The notes under the pieces: model-generated | Databases searched by the model: none | What the model was told of the DNA's origin: nothing | The model's input: the letters and a program-made list of their open reading frames with translations, nothing else | Made by a program: the position numbers and the translations under genes | Shown: one piece after another, positions 8,504-16,910 of the stretch | Layout: the number at the start of each line of letters is the position of its first letter | How positions within the stretch are numbered: position 1 is the first letter of the stretch | Assembly (NCBI GenBank): GCA_016714565.1 | Contig: JADKDM010000038.1 | Span: forward strand, 263,467 to 327,466 | Source of the DNA: Candidatus Villigracilis propinquus | GTDB taxonomy: Bacteria > Chloroflexota > Anaerolineae > Anaerolineales > Villigracilaceae | Direction: 5' to 3' | Length of the DNA stretch: 64,000 nt

Positions 8504-8690
8504 TGCGTCCACCAATTACTTGCGGTTGAAATGCATAAAGTGCCAGCCTAATCTATGAATCCACCATCTACTTCGTGACGTATTTTTCGATGAGGTCGTT
8601 GTAGTTGCCGGTGAATTTTATGCATTTTAAATACGACCTTAGTGATGAGGCATTGCCAATTCGTGTTCATTACCGAGTGAACATCAGGAA

Positions 8691-8742
8691 CGTCCCGAAG
8701 GTTTAGAGGAGAAACTTAATCGTTTTGAGAACCTACGGGACG
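8691..8742 (-). terminator. Hairpin after the kinase-STAND gene
   Basis: CGTCCCGAAGGTT at 8691-8703 and AACCTACGGGACG at 8730-8742 form a 13 bp stem with one mismatch, 12 bases beyond the stop of the large minus-strand gene. There is no strong T run, so it may instead stabilise the transcript end. Confidence 0.4.
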
Positions 8743-8753
8743 ATATTAATTTT

Positions 8754-11700
8754 TTACGGCGCAGCAGGACATACATCCATATGCAAATACTGCTGGCATT
8801 CTTCGGTGGTCAGCGTGCGTGTGACTCGGGATTGCGCCAGCGCGATCACATCTTCAATTTGCAGATAGAAAATGGAAATACCCGACCTGCCGCCTACAGC
8901 GAGCTGTTTTCCGTCCAGACTGAAGGCAACACTGCCACCGCCGCCGCTATCAAAGGGCAGGGTTAACAGATTCAGCCCGCTGGCTGCATCCCACAAACGA
9001 GCCGTGCCATCGCCACTGGCGGTCGCAATAGACTTTCCATCCGGGCTAAATGCGACCTGATAGCTTGAGCCGGTGTGGCCTCGCCAGCTCAATAATTGTT
9101 TTCCAGTGAATGCGTCCCAAAGACTGATGGTGCCGTTAAAACTGGTGATCGCAACCTGCCTGCCATCCGGACTATAATTAACAGCTGTGACCGTACTGTC
9201 AACGGGCAGGGTCAAAAATATTTCGCCTGTAGCAGTGTCCCAAACATACCCGTTTATATTGCTGATCTTGCCCATTGTGCCGCCGCCTGCAACAAGATAC
9301 TTTCCGTCCGGGCTATATGCCACTGAGAGCAGCATCTCTTCATCCCCACGCAATGTACGTAAGGCTTTGTCGTTCGACAAATCCCAAATGATAACGGAGC
9401 CGTCTGCGCTTGTGCTGGCAAGATGGATACCATCCGGCGAAAAAGCAACTTGGAAAATAGCAGCCGTATGCCCAACCAGTGTGCTACGTTGTTTACCGGT
9501 CTGCAAATCCCAAACTATGACTGTGTTTTCATAATTTCCGCTGGCAGCCAGTTTTCCATCGGCGCTGTAGGCTGTATACAGGGCGGGTCCCTCCAAATAC
9601 ATCAATTCCTTGCCAGTAACTGCATCCCAGATTCTGGCATTCCCATCGGTGTAGTCGGTCAAGAGGCGCGTTCCATCCGGGCTATAACTAAGATACTCAC
9701 TCCAAGTATTGGTCGTAGTATCTGCAAAAGGAATAATAAGCGCTTCTTTGGCTGGGGTTATATCCCAAACTCGCGCAGTGCCATCCCAACTGGCGGTTGC
9801 CAGTTGTTTACCGTCCGGGCTAAAAGCAAGGTTGAGAATTGTACTGGCGTGACCGGAGAGCGTGTGCAACACCTGCCCGGTCGTGCTATCCCAAATTTTC
9901 GCTTTTTGATCGTCAGCAACGGTAGCCACAAGCGTGCCATCTGAGCTGATGGCTATAGCATTGATCGCGTTCGTATGACCGAAGTTGCCGCTTAATAATA
10001 TTTTCCCTGTTGCCGCATCCCATACAGTTGCAATCGGATGTTGAGTATCACCGCCTGCAGCAGCGATGCGTGTACCATCCGTGCTGTAAACGATGCTGAG
10101 CAGAAGCGATGCCCCCTCAACAGGCAGGGTGAGCAATTCTTTTCCGGAACTTGCATCCCACACCTGGGCAATGCCATCAGCGCCGCATGTAGCGAGGCGA
10201 TTTCCATCCGGGCTAAATGCCACGTCATAAATCGCTGTATCCTTGGTGACGAAAGTGAATAATTCCTTACCGCTGGTTGCATCCCAAATTTTCACGATAT
10301 TGTAAAAACTTGACGTTACCATGTATGTTCCATCCGGACTGAACTTGACGCTAATACCGTCTTCTGGAAACCCTGTTAAGGTAAACAGTTCCTTTCCGTT
10401 GATTGCATCCCAAACCTTTACAGTTTTATCTGGACTGGATGTGGCAATGCGCTTGCCGTCTGGGCTGTAGGTGAGTCCCCAAACTTCATCGGTGTGACCC
10501 GCCAGAGTCAACAAAAGTTCGCCCGTCTTTGCATCCCAGATTTTCGCTGTTTTATCCGCGCTGGCTGTGGCGATGTGGTTCCCGTCCGGACTGTAGATTA
10601 CGTTATTCACCAAGTCATCGTGTTGAAGGACAAGCGCAACCCGTGAAGTCAGAACGGAACGGTGTAGGGCGTTTTCAGCCTCTGTTGTGTGCGCAGTCGC
10701 TTCGGCTTGCAACGCCAGCAGGATACTTCGTTCGGGGTCTGTGTCCAAATTTGTGACAGCTGCCGAGGCCAGTTCTCTGGATATGGCGACCTGTTTTTCG
10801 GCTTCCGCCCGTCTGGAATTCTGGGTGGCTTGATTTCCGAAGAACATCGCAACACTGGCCAATATGATTGCCAATACCAACGCACCTGAAATGATGCGGT
10901 TGCGGCCGCGTAGACGAAGCGCCGCCTGCTTTTCGGTCTCCGCCAATTTATGCGCAGTTTCGAGTTCACGCTTTTGGCGTGACTGTTCTTCCAACTCACG
11001 ATGATCTCTTTCAACAACACTTGCAGATAAAAATGCGCGTTCTGTTTGTGTCAATGCGATGGTTGTATTCGCTGCCCAACCTTCGAATTGTTCCAGGCGC
11101 GCACCGGATAGCAGGAAGCTTATATCCTGTTTGGCGCTATTCCATTCATTGGCTGCCGTTGCAAGTTGTCTTTGTATACGCACATCGGAACGGCTTTCGG
11201 TGAGCCACTCACGCAAGCGGGACCATTCGCGCAAGAGAGCTTCATGCGCCACTTCAACGGTCGCGCCGCGGGTGACCGGGTCGCGGTCAAAGGATAGCAG
11301 GCGTGCTTTTCCAAATATGTCTATGACTGTTGACCATTGACCCTTCGATATAGCTTCGCTACTCAGAGCAACGCCGCCAACTGCGGTCAGACCTTCCAAC
11401 TCTTCGCGCAAGACTCTGCGGCGGGTGTCTTCGGTTCCTTCGCCAAGTGTCACCAGGCGCAGGAATAGTTGACGCGCTGCGGATCGGACTGCCTCATCTA
11501 ATTCTGTATAGATCGTTTCTGCGCTGCGTCCCAACGCGCCGAGCACGCCGCCGATCTCATGATAGGCCTTGTTCGTCAGCACGCGCCCGTCGCGACTGTC
11601 AAATAATTCAGAAAGTGCATACTGCAATAATGGCAGGGCGCCGGGTTGATTCCCAACTTCGCGAATGATCGTCGAGACCAGACCCTTTTCCAGTTTAAGT

Positions 11701-13532
11701 CCGACGCGCTGTGCCGGGTTGAGTACTGCGCGTTCCAATTCATCTGGCGTGAGCGGCAGGACAAACTCAAAGCGGCGGTTCATCAACTCGCCAAAATCCA
11801 CGTAGCGCAGGGGCTTGTCGGTGAAATCCGCGCGCAGGGTGATGATCACATGCAGACGGCTGCGCTCATCCAACACGGCGGCGGCAAGATTTTCAAGCAG
11901 CAACGCGCGTTCATTTTCATCTTCGATCAGAGTGAACACTTCCTCAAATTGATCGATCACCAACACAAGTTCCACGGATGAGTCTTTGGGGAGAATGCGA
12001 TGCACGGCACGCAGCAGGCCGCGGCTGCCATCCTTCATTTGCGATAACAAATGTTCAGGAGGATTGACCGCCACACGCAGCAGGGAGGCTTCAAGTTCTT
12101 CAAAAGGATGCCTGCCGGGCAGCATATCCACGATGAACCAATTTTCGGAGCCGGGCAATCCGCCGCGGCGTAAAGCAGGAATTAATCCGGCTCGGACGAC
12201 CGATGACTTGCCACTGCCACTCGGGCCGATGACTGCCAGAAAGCGACTCAGATCGCCACCCTCACCCAACCGCGCCAACAGTTGCTGGACCAGAGTCTCA
12301 CGCCCGAAAAAATTATCAGCATCGGCTTCGCTGAAAGCGCGCAACCCCTTGAAGGGGTTGATGATCTCCACGTTTGGATCTTCCTCAACGTAAATCGTTA
12401 CCGGATGCGCTGCCACCAAACCTTGAGCCGCGTGACGGAAATCCTTATAAAAGGACAGAGCGTCCTCGTAACGATCTTCCGGGTCTTTGGCGGTTGCCCG
12501 TTCAATAACCTTGTCCAACGCGACGGGCAAACCTATGTGATTTGCCGACAAGGACGGAACAGGCGCATTGATATGCTGCTGAATAAAATCGATCGGCGTG
12601 GGACCATTGAACGGCAACGCACCGGTTAACATTTCATACGTCATGATCCCCAGGCAATAGATATCTGTCTGAGGTTTTATGGAGAGCGAGCGGATCTGTT
12701 CCGGCGACATGTAATGCGGCGTCCCGACCAACTCGCCGATCTGAGTTCGATTCTCCATATCAGGATTACTGATATTCTTTGCGATGCCAAAGTCAGCAAG
12801 ATAGGAGTTGTTATCTTCATCCAGCAAAACGTTTGCAGGTTTGAGGTCGCGGTGGATCACTCCAATGCGGTGGGCGGCGTTCAATGCCGAGCACATTTGT
12901 TCAAGGATATGGCTCGTTTCTTCTATTGAAAGTGCCCCCCGGCTTAACAAGTTTTGCACGTTCCCCCCGCGTAAGAGTCGCATCACCAGATACGCCACCC
13001 CTGGTTCGCGCCAATAATCATAGAGAGGCACGATGTGCGGATGTTCGAGCCGTGCTACAAGCTGTGCTTCCGCCTCAAAACGGCGGATGAAATCAGGGTG
13101 GTTGGCATACACAGGCAGAATGATCTTGACCGCTACTTCGCGCTCGACATTGGGCTGGACCGCCCGATAGACTGTGCCCATTCCACCCTTGCCGATGCGT
13201 TCGGCCAATGCGTAGCCGCGTATGGCGCGTCCTGTCAGGTCTTCGCGCCCAATTTCGTCCAATGATGGGGCTGGGGTGATAGCAGGGAAGTCCGAGGCTT
13301 CGGGGTGTACCGCGCGGGCACGGCGAACGAATTCGGCGCGGTCATCCAGTGGAATGGCGAGCGCCATGGCAAGCCGTTCCGCGATCTGAACGGAGGGGCG
13401 CAGATCGTCGGCTTCGATCTTGCGAAGAGTGATGGCTGCGCATCCCACGCGCCGCGCCAGTTCTTCCTGTGTAAGGTCCATTTCACGACGACGCTGCCTG
13501 ACGTAACTACCAAATGTAATCTCTTGATTCAT
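8754..13532 (-). CDS. XRE-HTH / Ser-Thr kinase / nSTAND1 NTPase / WD40 signalling protein
   Basis: This 1592-residue protein combines an N-terminal helix-turn-helix (residues 5-72, GSYVRQRRREMDLTQEELAR), a Hanks-type kinase (about 106-365, with GKGGMGTVYRA, catalytic HRDLKPAN and DFG all intact), an nSTAND1 P-loop NTPase (from NPFKGLRAF near 402, FFGRE, Walker A GPSGSGKSS at 446-454, Walker B LVLVIDQFEE), a membrane-like hydrophobic segment near 895-915 (IISGALVLAIILASVAMFF) and about 14 WD40 repeats, enough for two seven-bladed propellers. STAND proteins with WD40 sensors act as ligand-triggered switches that oligomerise and activate an effector domain; here the effector appears to be the kinase, or DNA binding by the HTH. 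The start ATG at 13532 gives the full HTH. It is divergent from the TIR-SUMF1 gene 178 bases away and may share its promoter region. Confidence 0.92.
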   Translation of the reverse strand: MNQEITFGSYVRQRRREMDLTQEELARRVGCAAITLRKIEADDLRPSVQIAERLAMALAIPLDDRAEFVRRARAVHPEASDFPAITPAPSLDEIGREDLTGRAIRGYALAERIGKGGMGTVYRAVQPNVEREVAVKIILPVYANHPDFIRRFEAEAQLVARLEHPHIVPLYDYWREPGVAYLVMRLLRGGNVQNLLSRGALSIEETSHILEQMCSALNAAHRIGVIHRDLKPANVLLDEDNNSYLADFGIAKNISNPDMENRTQIGELVGTPHYMSPEQIRSLSIKPQTDIYCLGIMTYEMLTGALPFNGPTPIDFIQQHINAPVPSLSANHIGLPVALDKVIERATAKDPEDRYEDALSFYKDFRHAAQGLVAAHPVTIYVEEDPNVEIINPFKGLRAFSEADADNFFGRETLVQQLLARLGEGGDLSRFLAVIGPSGSGKSSVVRAGLIPALRRGGLPGSENWFIVDMLPGRHPFEELEASLLRVAVNPPEHLLSQMKDGSRGLLRAVHRILPKDSSVELVLVIDQFEEVFTLIEDENERALLLENLAAAVLDERSRLHVIITLRADFTDKPLRYVDFGELMNRRFEFVLPLTPDELERAVLNPAQRVGLKLEKGLVSTIIREVGNQPGALPLLQYALSELFDSRDGRVLTNKAYHEIGGVLGALGRSAETIYTELDEAVRSAARQLFLRLVTLGEGTEDTRRRVLREELEGLTAVGGVALSSEAISKGQWSTVIDIFGKARLLSFDRDPVTRGATVEVAHEALLREWSRLREWLTESRSDVRIQRQLATAANEWNSAKQDISFLLSGARLEQFEGWAANTTIALTQTERAFLSASVVERDHRELEEQSRQKRELETAHKLAETEKQAALRLRGRNRIISGALVLAIILASVAMFFGNQATQNSRRAEAEKQVAISRELASAAVTNLDTDPERSILLALQAEATAHTTEAENALHRSVLTSRVALVLQHDDLVNNVIYSPDGNHIATASADKTAKIWDAKTGELLLTLAGHTDEVWGLTYSPDGKRIATSSPDKTVKVWDAINGKELFTLTGFPEDGISVKFSPDGTYMVTSSFYNIVKIWDATSGKELFTFVTKDTAIYDVAFSPDGNRLATCGADGIAQVWDASSGKELLTLPVEGASLLLSIVYSTDGTRIAAAGGDTQHPIATVWDAATGKILLSGNFGHTNAINAIAISSDGTLVATVADDQKAKIWDSTTGQVLHTLSGHASTILNLAFSPDGKQLATASWDGTARVWDITPAKEALIIPFADTTTNTWSEYLSYSPDGTRLLTDYTDGNARIWDAVTGKELMYLEGPALYTAYSADGKLAASGNYENTVIVWDLQTGKQRSTLVGHTAAIFQVAFSPDGIHLASTSADGSVIIWDLSNDKALRTLRGDEEMLLSVAYSPDGKYLVAGGGTMGKISNINGYVWDTATGEIFLTLPVDSTVTAVNYSPDGRQVAITSFNGTISLWDAFTGKQLLSWRGHTGSSYQVAFSPDGKSIATASGDGTARLWDAASGLNLLTLPFDSGGGGSVAFSLDGKQLAVGGRSGISIFYLQIEDVIALAQSRVTRTLTTEECQQYLHMDVCPAAP

Positions 13533-13710
13533 ACCGCCTCCTCCAATTACCCGGACTTTCTGTATAAACGAGTATAGCGTGTGGAGGGAGGGAATTCAAG
13601 AACTTTTAGTTCTTATATCGTTTTTTGTATCGGTCAGTTTTTTAAGGGGCAAGGTTCCATGTTAGAGATATAATCCGCTCAATTACATCCTGTCTGTGGG
13701 ACACAAACCT

Positions 13711-15003
13711 ATGACCCGACCTCTAAGCGTTTTCCTCTGCCATGCTTCACAAGACAAACCTGCCGTACGTGAGCTATACAAACGTCTTTCGTCTGAAAAA
13801 TGGATCGATCCATGGCTAGATGAAGAGAATTTGCTGCCCGGGCAGGATTTTGATTTTGAGATCATTAAAGCCGCACGGGATGCAGATGCAATCATTATTT
13901 GTCTTTCCAAAGTTTCCGTTGCCAAAGAGGGATATGTCAACAAAGAGATCAGGCGCGCGCTAGATGTAGCCGATGAAAAGCCTGAAGGTACGATCTACGT
14001 TATTCCTTTACGCTTGGATGAATGTGAACCGTCATTTGAACGCTTGAAGAAACTACATTGGGCGGATTATTTCAATCCGAATTCACATGAAAAACTACTC
14101 AAGTCTTTGCATGCCCGTGCTGTGGCGTTGAATATAGAAATCCCTGAAAATGTTGCTGAAATAAAAGTAAATATACCTGCATATGAAGGTCATGATCTCC
14201 ATGACTTCATTCAAATCCCTGTTCAAGAGAATTCCAAGGTTCCCCATCCTTTCTGGATCGGTAAATACCCGGTAACTAATTCGCAATATGAACGTTTCCT
14301 GGATGCCCCCGATTTCTCCAATCCTGTATACTGGCTCGACTTCTTAAAGTTCGATGTGAATTGTCAGCCAATTGGCGATTGGGGGAAGTCGGGTTTTAAT
14401 TTCTTGCAAGAAGAACTCAAAAAGACAAAGTCACACACACTGATCCCTCGTTTTTGGGATCATAAAGATTTTGGAAGATCAAATCCGCACCATCCTTTAG
14501 TGGGGGTCTCCTGGTTTGAAGCCAGCGCATATTGTGAGTGGCTATTACAGAATTGGGACCGACTTCCGGAAGGCAAAGAGAATCCGCAATTAAGACCGCA
14601 ATCGATGCGGCTGCCTTTGGAAACAGAATGGGTACTTGCAGCTGGTGGTGGAATTCCGGAAAAGCGCTACCCGTGGGATGAGGCAGGAAATGCAACAACT
14701 TCTCTGAAGGTGCTTTTACAGCGGGCTAACATTGAAGAGAGCGGGATAGCCCATACGACACCAGTGTTTACTTATCCATTGGGAAAAAGTACTTTGGGTG
14801 TCATGGATATGGCTGGCAATGTTTGGGAATGGCAGGCGAATTTCATTAATAAAGAATTTGAATGGCTGGCTTTTCGTGGTGGCTCGTGGTATCTCAATCA
14901 ATTTGTTGAGCGTTTTTCCGGTCGTTTGTTCTTCCATATTTCCCGCCCAACAAAAGCATGGAACGATTATGGTTTTCGCGTGCTAGCTCTTCCTAGTTCA
15001 TAA
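13711..15003 (+). CDS. TIR domain fused to SUMF1/FGE-like domain
   Basis: Residues 1-130 form a TIR_2 domain: SVFLCHASQDKPAVRELYKR at the first strand, WLDEENLLPGQDF at box 2, and GYVNKEIRRALD, whose Glu is at the position of the catalytic NADase glutamate in active TIRs. Residues about 175-430 are an FGE-sulfatase (SUMF1) domain: HPFWIGKYPVTNSQYERFL, SWFEASAYCEWL, LRPQSMRLPLETEWVLAAGG, DMAGNVWEW and GGSWY. The C-terminal cysteines that catalytic formylglycine enzymes use are missing, so this domain probably binds a ligand. The ATG at 13711 starts right at the domain; a GTG at 13696 is possible. Such fusions occur in bacterial conflict and signalling systems. A decayed second copy lies at the right edge of the window. 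Confidence 0.88.
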   Translation: MTRPLSVFLCHASQDKPAVRELYKRLSSEKWIDPWLDEENLLPGQDFDFEIIKAARDADAIIICLSKVSVAKEGYVNKEIRRALDVADEKPEGTIYVIPLRLDECEPSFERLKKLHWADYFNPNSHEKLLKSLHARAVALNIEIPENVAEIKVNIPAYEGHDLHDFIQIPVQENSKVPHPFWIGKYPVTNSQYERFLDAPDFSNPVYWLDFLKFDVNCQPIGDWGKSGFNFLQEELKKTKSHTLIPRFWDHKDFGRSNPHHPLVGVSWFEASAYCEWLLQNWDRLPEGKENPQLRPQSMRLPLETEWVLAAGGGIPEKRYPWDEAGNATTSLKVLLQRANIEESGIAHTTPVFTYPLGKSTLGVMDMAGNVWEWQANFINKEFEWLAFRGGSWYLNQFVERFSGRLFFHISRPTKAWNDYGFRVLALPSS

Positions 15004-15004
15004 G

Positions 15005-15360
15005 TATTTATACAATTTAAGAGATAGCGGGTTCGTACAAAGATTCCTGATAGACAAATTCGCGGTACGTAACTTTTTCCATCCCTGTTTTTACGCGAAA
15101 ATTAGCAAGAAACAACAAAAGAACCGCCATTCTAGGGCGGTTCTTTCATTTTATTCCTAGCGGTCCCGACGGGGAAAGAGCCCGTGAAGCGTAACTATTT
15201 ACCTACTGATTTTGAGTCTTGTAAGGTGTTTTTCCTGTAAAGACTTGCTGACTTTACGTGCGGACGCTGAGACTGTCAAGCAATTTATGGGGGATTTCGT
15301 TAAAGTCGAGACAATTGTCCACTTATGTCTACTCATGTTATCAAGAGAGTTGTTTATTTC
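15005..15360. repeat. Dispersed intergenic repeat, copy 2
   Basis: It starts just after the TIR-SUMF1 stop with GAGATAGCGGGTTCGTACAA and contains the shared blocks GCGGTACGTAACTTTTT, the CCGCC/GGCGG hairpin, GCGGTCCCGACGGGG, AGTCAAGCAATTTATGGGG and GTCGAGACAATTGTCCACTT. It is shorter and more diverged than copy 3, having lost the AATACTTATTACATTTTATT middle block. It probably serves as the transcription end of the TIR-SUMF1 gene. The stretch 15361-15452 has nothing recognisable. Confidence 0.65.
15120..15144. terminator. Terminator-like hairpin in repeat copy 2
   Basis: AGAACCGCC at 15120-15128 pairs with GGCGGTTCT at 15136-15144, with an A-rich left flank and TTTCATTTTATT to the right. It can terminate the TIR-SUMF1 transcript and, from the other side, act against readthrough. 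Confidence 0.65.
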
Positions 15361-15452
15361 ACCCATCAAGGCCGGACGAACAAACTAGCGAGTATAAGCA
15401 AGGCTAGGGAGCATTTGTCAAGATCAGAATGCGGCTATCTTCTTTATAGTGT

Positions 15453-16424
15453 CTATCTTGCCAGCTTTTGCGCCAGTTTCAGCAGACGCAAATCCAGTAG
15501 CTTTTTGTTGGAAACCACTTCGGTCAGCGGCGTGGCTGTAATTTCACCCTTGACTAAGCCCACCAATACTCCATGCTCGCCGCGAGCCAGACGGTCCACT
15601 GCATCAGCCCCCAAGCGGGTCGCTAATAGGCGGTCATAGGCGCTGGGGGCACCGCCACGCTGAACATGTCCCAAGGTCGTCACCCGCAGATCAAACCCCA
15701 GGCGTTCTTTGTGTTCCTTGAAATAATCCACCAACGCTCCAGCGTTGTATTTGGCGCCTTCGGCGACAACCACCAGTGCATGCGCTTGTCCTCGCTCATA
15801 GGCGCTGCGTAATTCACCTGCTAAGACTTCTGGATTGGTCTCCACCTCTGGGATGACAATCGCCTCAGTTCCCCCGGCAATGCCTGCCATCAATGCCAGA
15901 TAACCACAGTCACGTCCCATTACTTCGATAAGAAAGGCGCGTTCGTGAGACAGGGCAGTGACCTTGAGTCGGTCAATTGCTTCCAGTGCGATGTTGAGAG
16001 CCGTATCCACCCCAATGGTAATATCTGATCCGTAGAGGTCGTTGTCAATGGTCGAAGCCACTCCGACAACAGGAAAGCCCATCTGAGATAAAGCATATGC
16101 GCCAGCCTGAGAGCCACCACCTCCGATGATTATTAAAGCTTCAATCTTGTGCTCTTTCAAAACGCGCAAGCCTTTCTGTCGCCCATCCTCAGTCTTAAAT
16201 TCGGGACAACGGGCACTACCCAACATTGTGCCTCCCAGCTGAATAATGCCACTCACATCGCGGGCGCCCAACGGTATGACATTGTTGGTGATGAGACCGG
16301 TGTAGCCATGTCGGACGCCCATAATTTGCCAACCCATATCAACACCAACCCGTACAACAGACCGGATAGCGGCGTTCATGCCGGGAGCATCGCCTCCGCT
16401 GGTGAGTACAGCTAAACATTTCAT
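15453..16424 (-). CDS. pfkA: 6-phosphofructokinase with altered metal-binding loop
   Basis: This 323-residue protein has the usual PFK layout: LTSGGDAPGMNAAIRSVVR at the N-terminus, GGTMLGSARCPEF, the catalytic TIDND motif, MGRDCGYLAL and LGHVQRGG. It phosphorylates fructose 6-phosphate in glycolysis. The loop that is normally GGDGS in ATP-dependent enzymes reads GGGGS here, so the Asp that coordinates the Mg-nucleotide is replaced by Gly; PPi-dependent enzymes have a different change (GGDD). Phosphoryl donor and activity are therefore uncertain. The ATG at 16424 follows AAAGGAG; an upstream in-frame Met at 16511 would add a 29-residue non-homologous tail and is rejected. The gene is transcribed alone, 217 bases below the next minus-strand gene. 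Confidence 0.88.
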   Translation of the reverse strand: MKCLAVLTSGGDAPGMNAAIRSVVRVGVDMGWQIMGVRHGYTGLITNNVIPLGARDVSGIIQLGGTMLGSARCPEFKTEDGRQKGLRVLKEHKIEALIIIGGGGSQAGAYALSQMGFPVVGVASTIDNDLYGSDITIGVDTALNIALEAIDRLKVTALSHERAFLIEVMGRDCGYLALMAGIAGGTEAIVIPEVETNPEVLAGELRSAYERGQAHALVVVAEGAKYNAGALVDYFKEHKERLGFDLRVTTLGHVQRGGAPSAYDRLLATRLGADAVDRLARGEHGVLVGLVKGEITATPLTEVVSNKKLLDLRLLKLAQKLAR

Positions 16425-16641
16425 ATTTACTCCTTTCTGTCGTAAGAAACAAAACAATAATTGTAGGTGCAAAGATTCAAACGTGAAGAAAACACAAGAT
16501 GGAACTGGCAACGTGAGATGTGGATACTCGCCAATCAGAAACGGTGGCCAGACACTTACAAAAGTCAGTAGTAATCAGGTGCTGAGCAGGACAGGATATA
16601 TTTCGTTCACGTTGTGCAAATAGGTTGACTGCATTGATAAC

Positions 16642-16833
16642 TCAATCCTTTTTATTCTTTTGCGATAGAGAAGCGCCAATAGCCGCGCCGAGCATGACCC
16701 CGAGAGCGAGACCAACGGGAATATTATGGAAGGCAACACCAAGTGGCAATCCGATGGCGATACCAATTGCAAGTCCCTGTCCGATTCTATCGGCGGCTTT
16801 CTTTGGCTGAGGATCTTTCTGTTCGTTAGACAT
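16642..16833 (-). CDS. Small glycine-zipper membrane protein
   Basis: The 63-residue protein has a charged N-terminus (MSNEQKDPQPKKAADR), then GQGLAIGIAIGLPLGVAF and GLALGVMLGAAIGASL, two short hydrophobic helices with a glycine-zipper pattern, and a basic tail (QKNKKD). Proteins of this shape are common in Firmicutes and Chloroflexota and are of unknown function. The ATG follows AGAGGAAAAACC. It lies between the phosphofructokinase and hydrolase genes on the same strand. Confidence 0.6.
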   Translation of the reverse strand: MSNEQKDPQPKKAADRIGQGLAIGIAIGLPLGVAFHNIPVGLALGVMLGAAIGASLSQKNKKD

Positions 16834-16910
16834 TGGTTTTTCCTCTATTCTTATTTTGAATATGGATTGATCTTATTAGCAATGGAAAAATTGCTGTGAT
16901 TCCAGATCAA

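Noticed and set aside
8781..11340. Many plus-strand frames of 60-170 residues opposite the WD40 region
   Set aside because: They arise from the repeated WD40 codons on the other strand; none shows an independent domain or start signal.
15005..15360. Repeat copies as tRNA genes, because GCGGGTTC resembles a T-loop
   Set aside because: No acceptor, D or anticodon stem of tRNA shape could be formed around it in any of the four copies.
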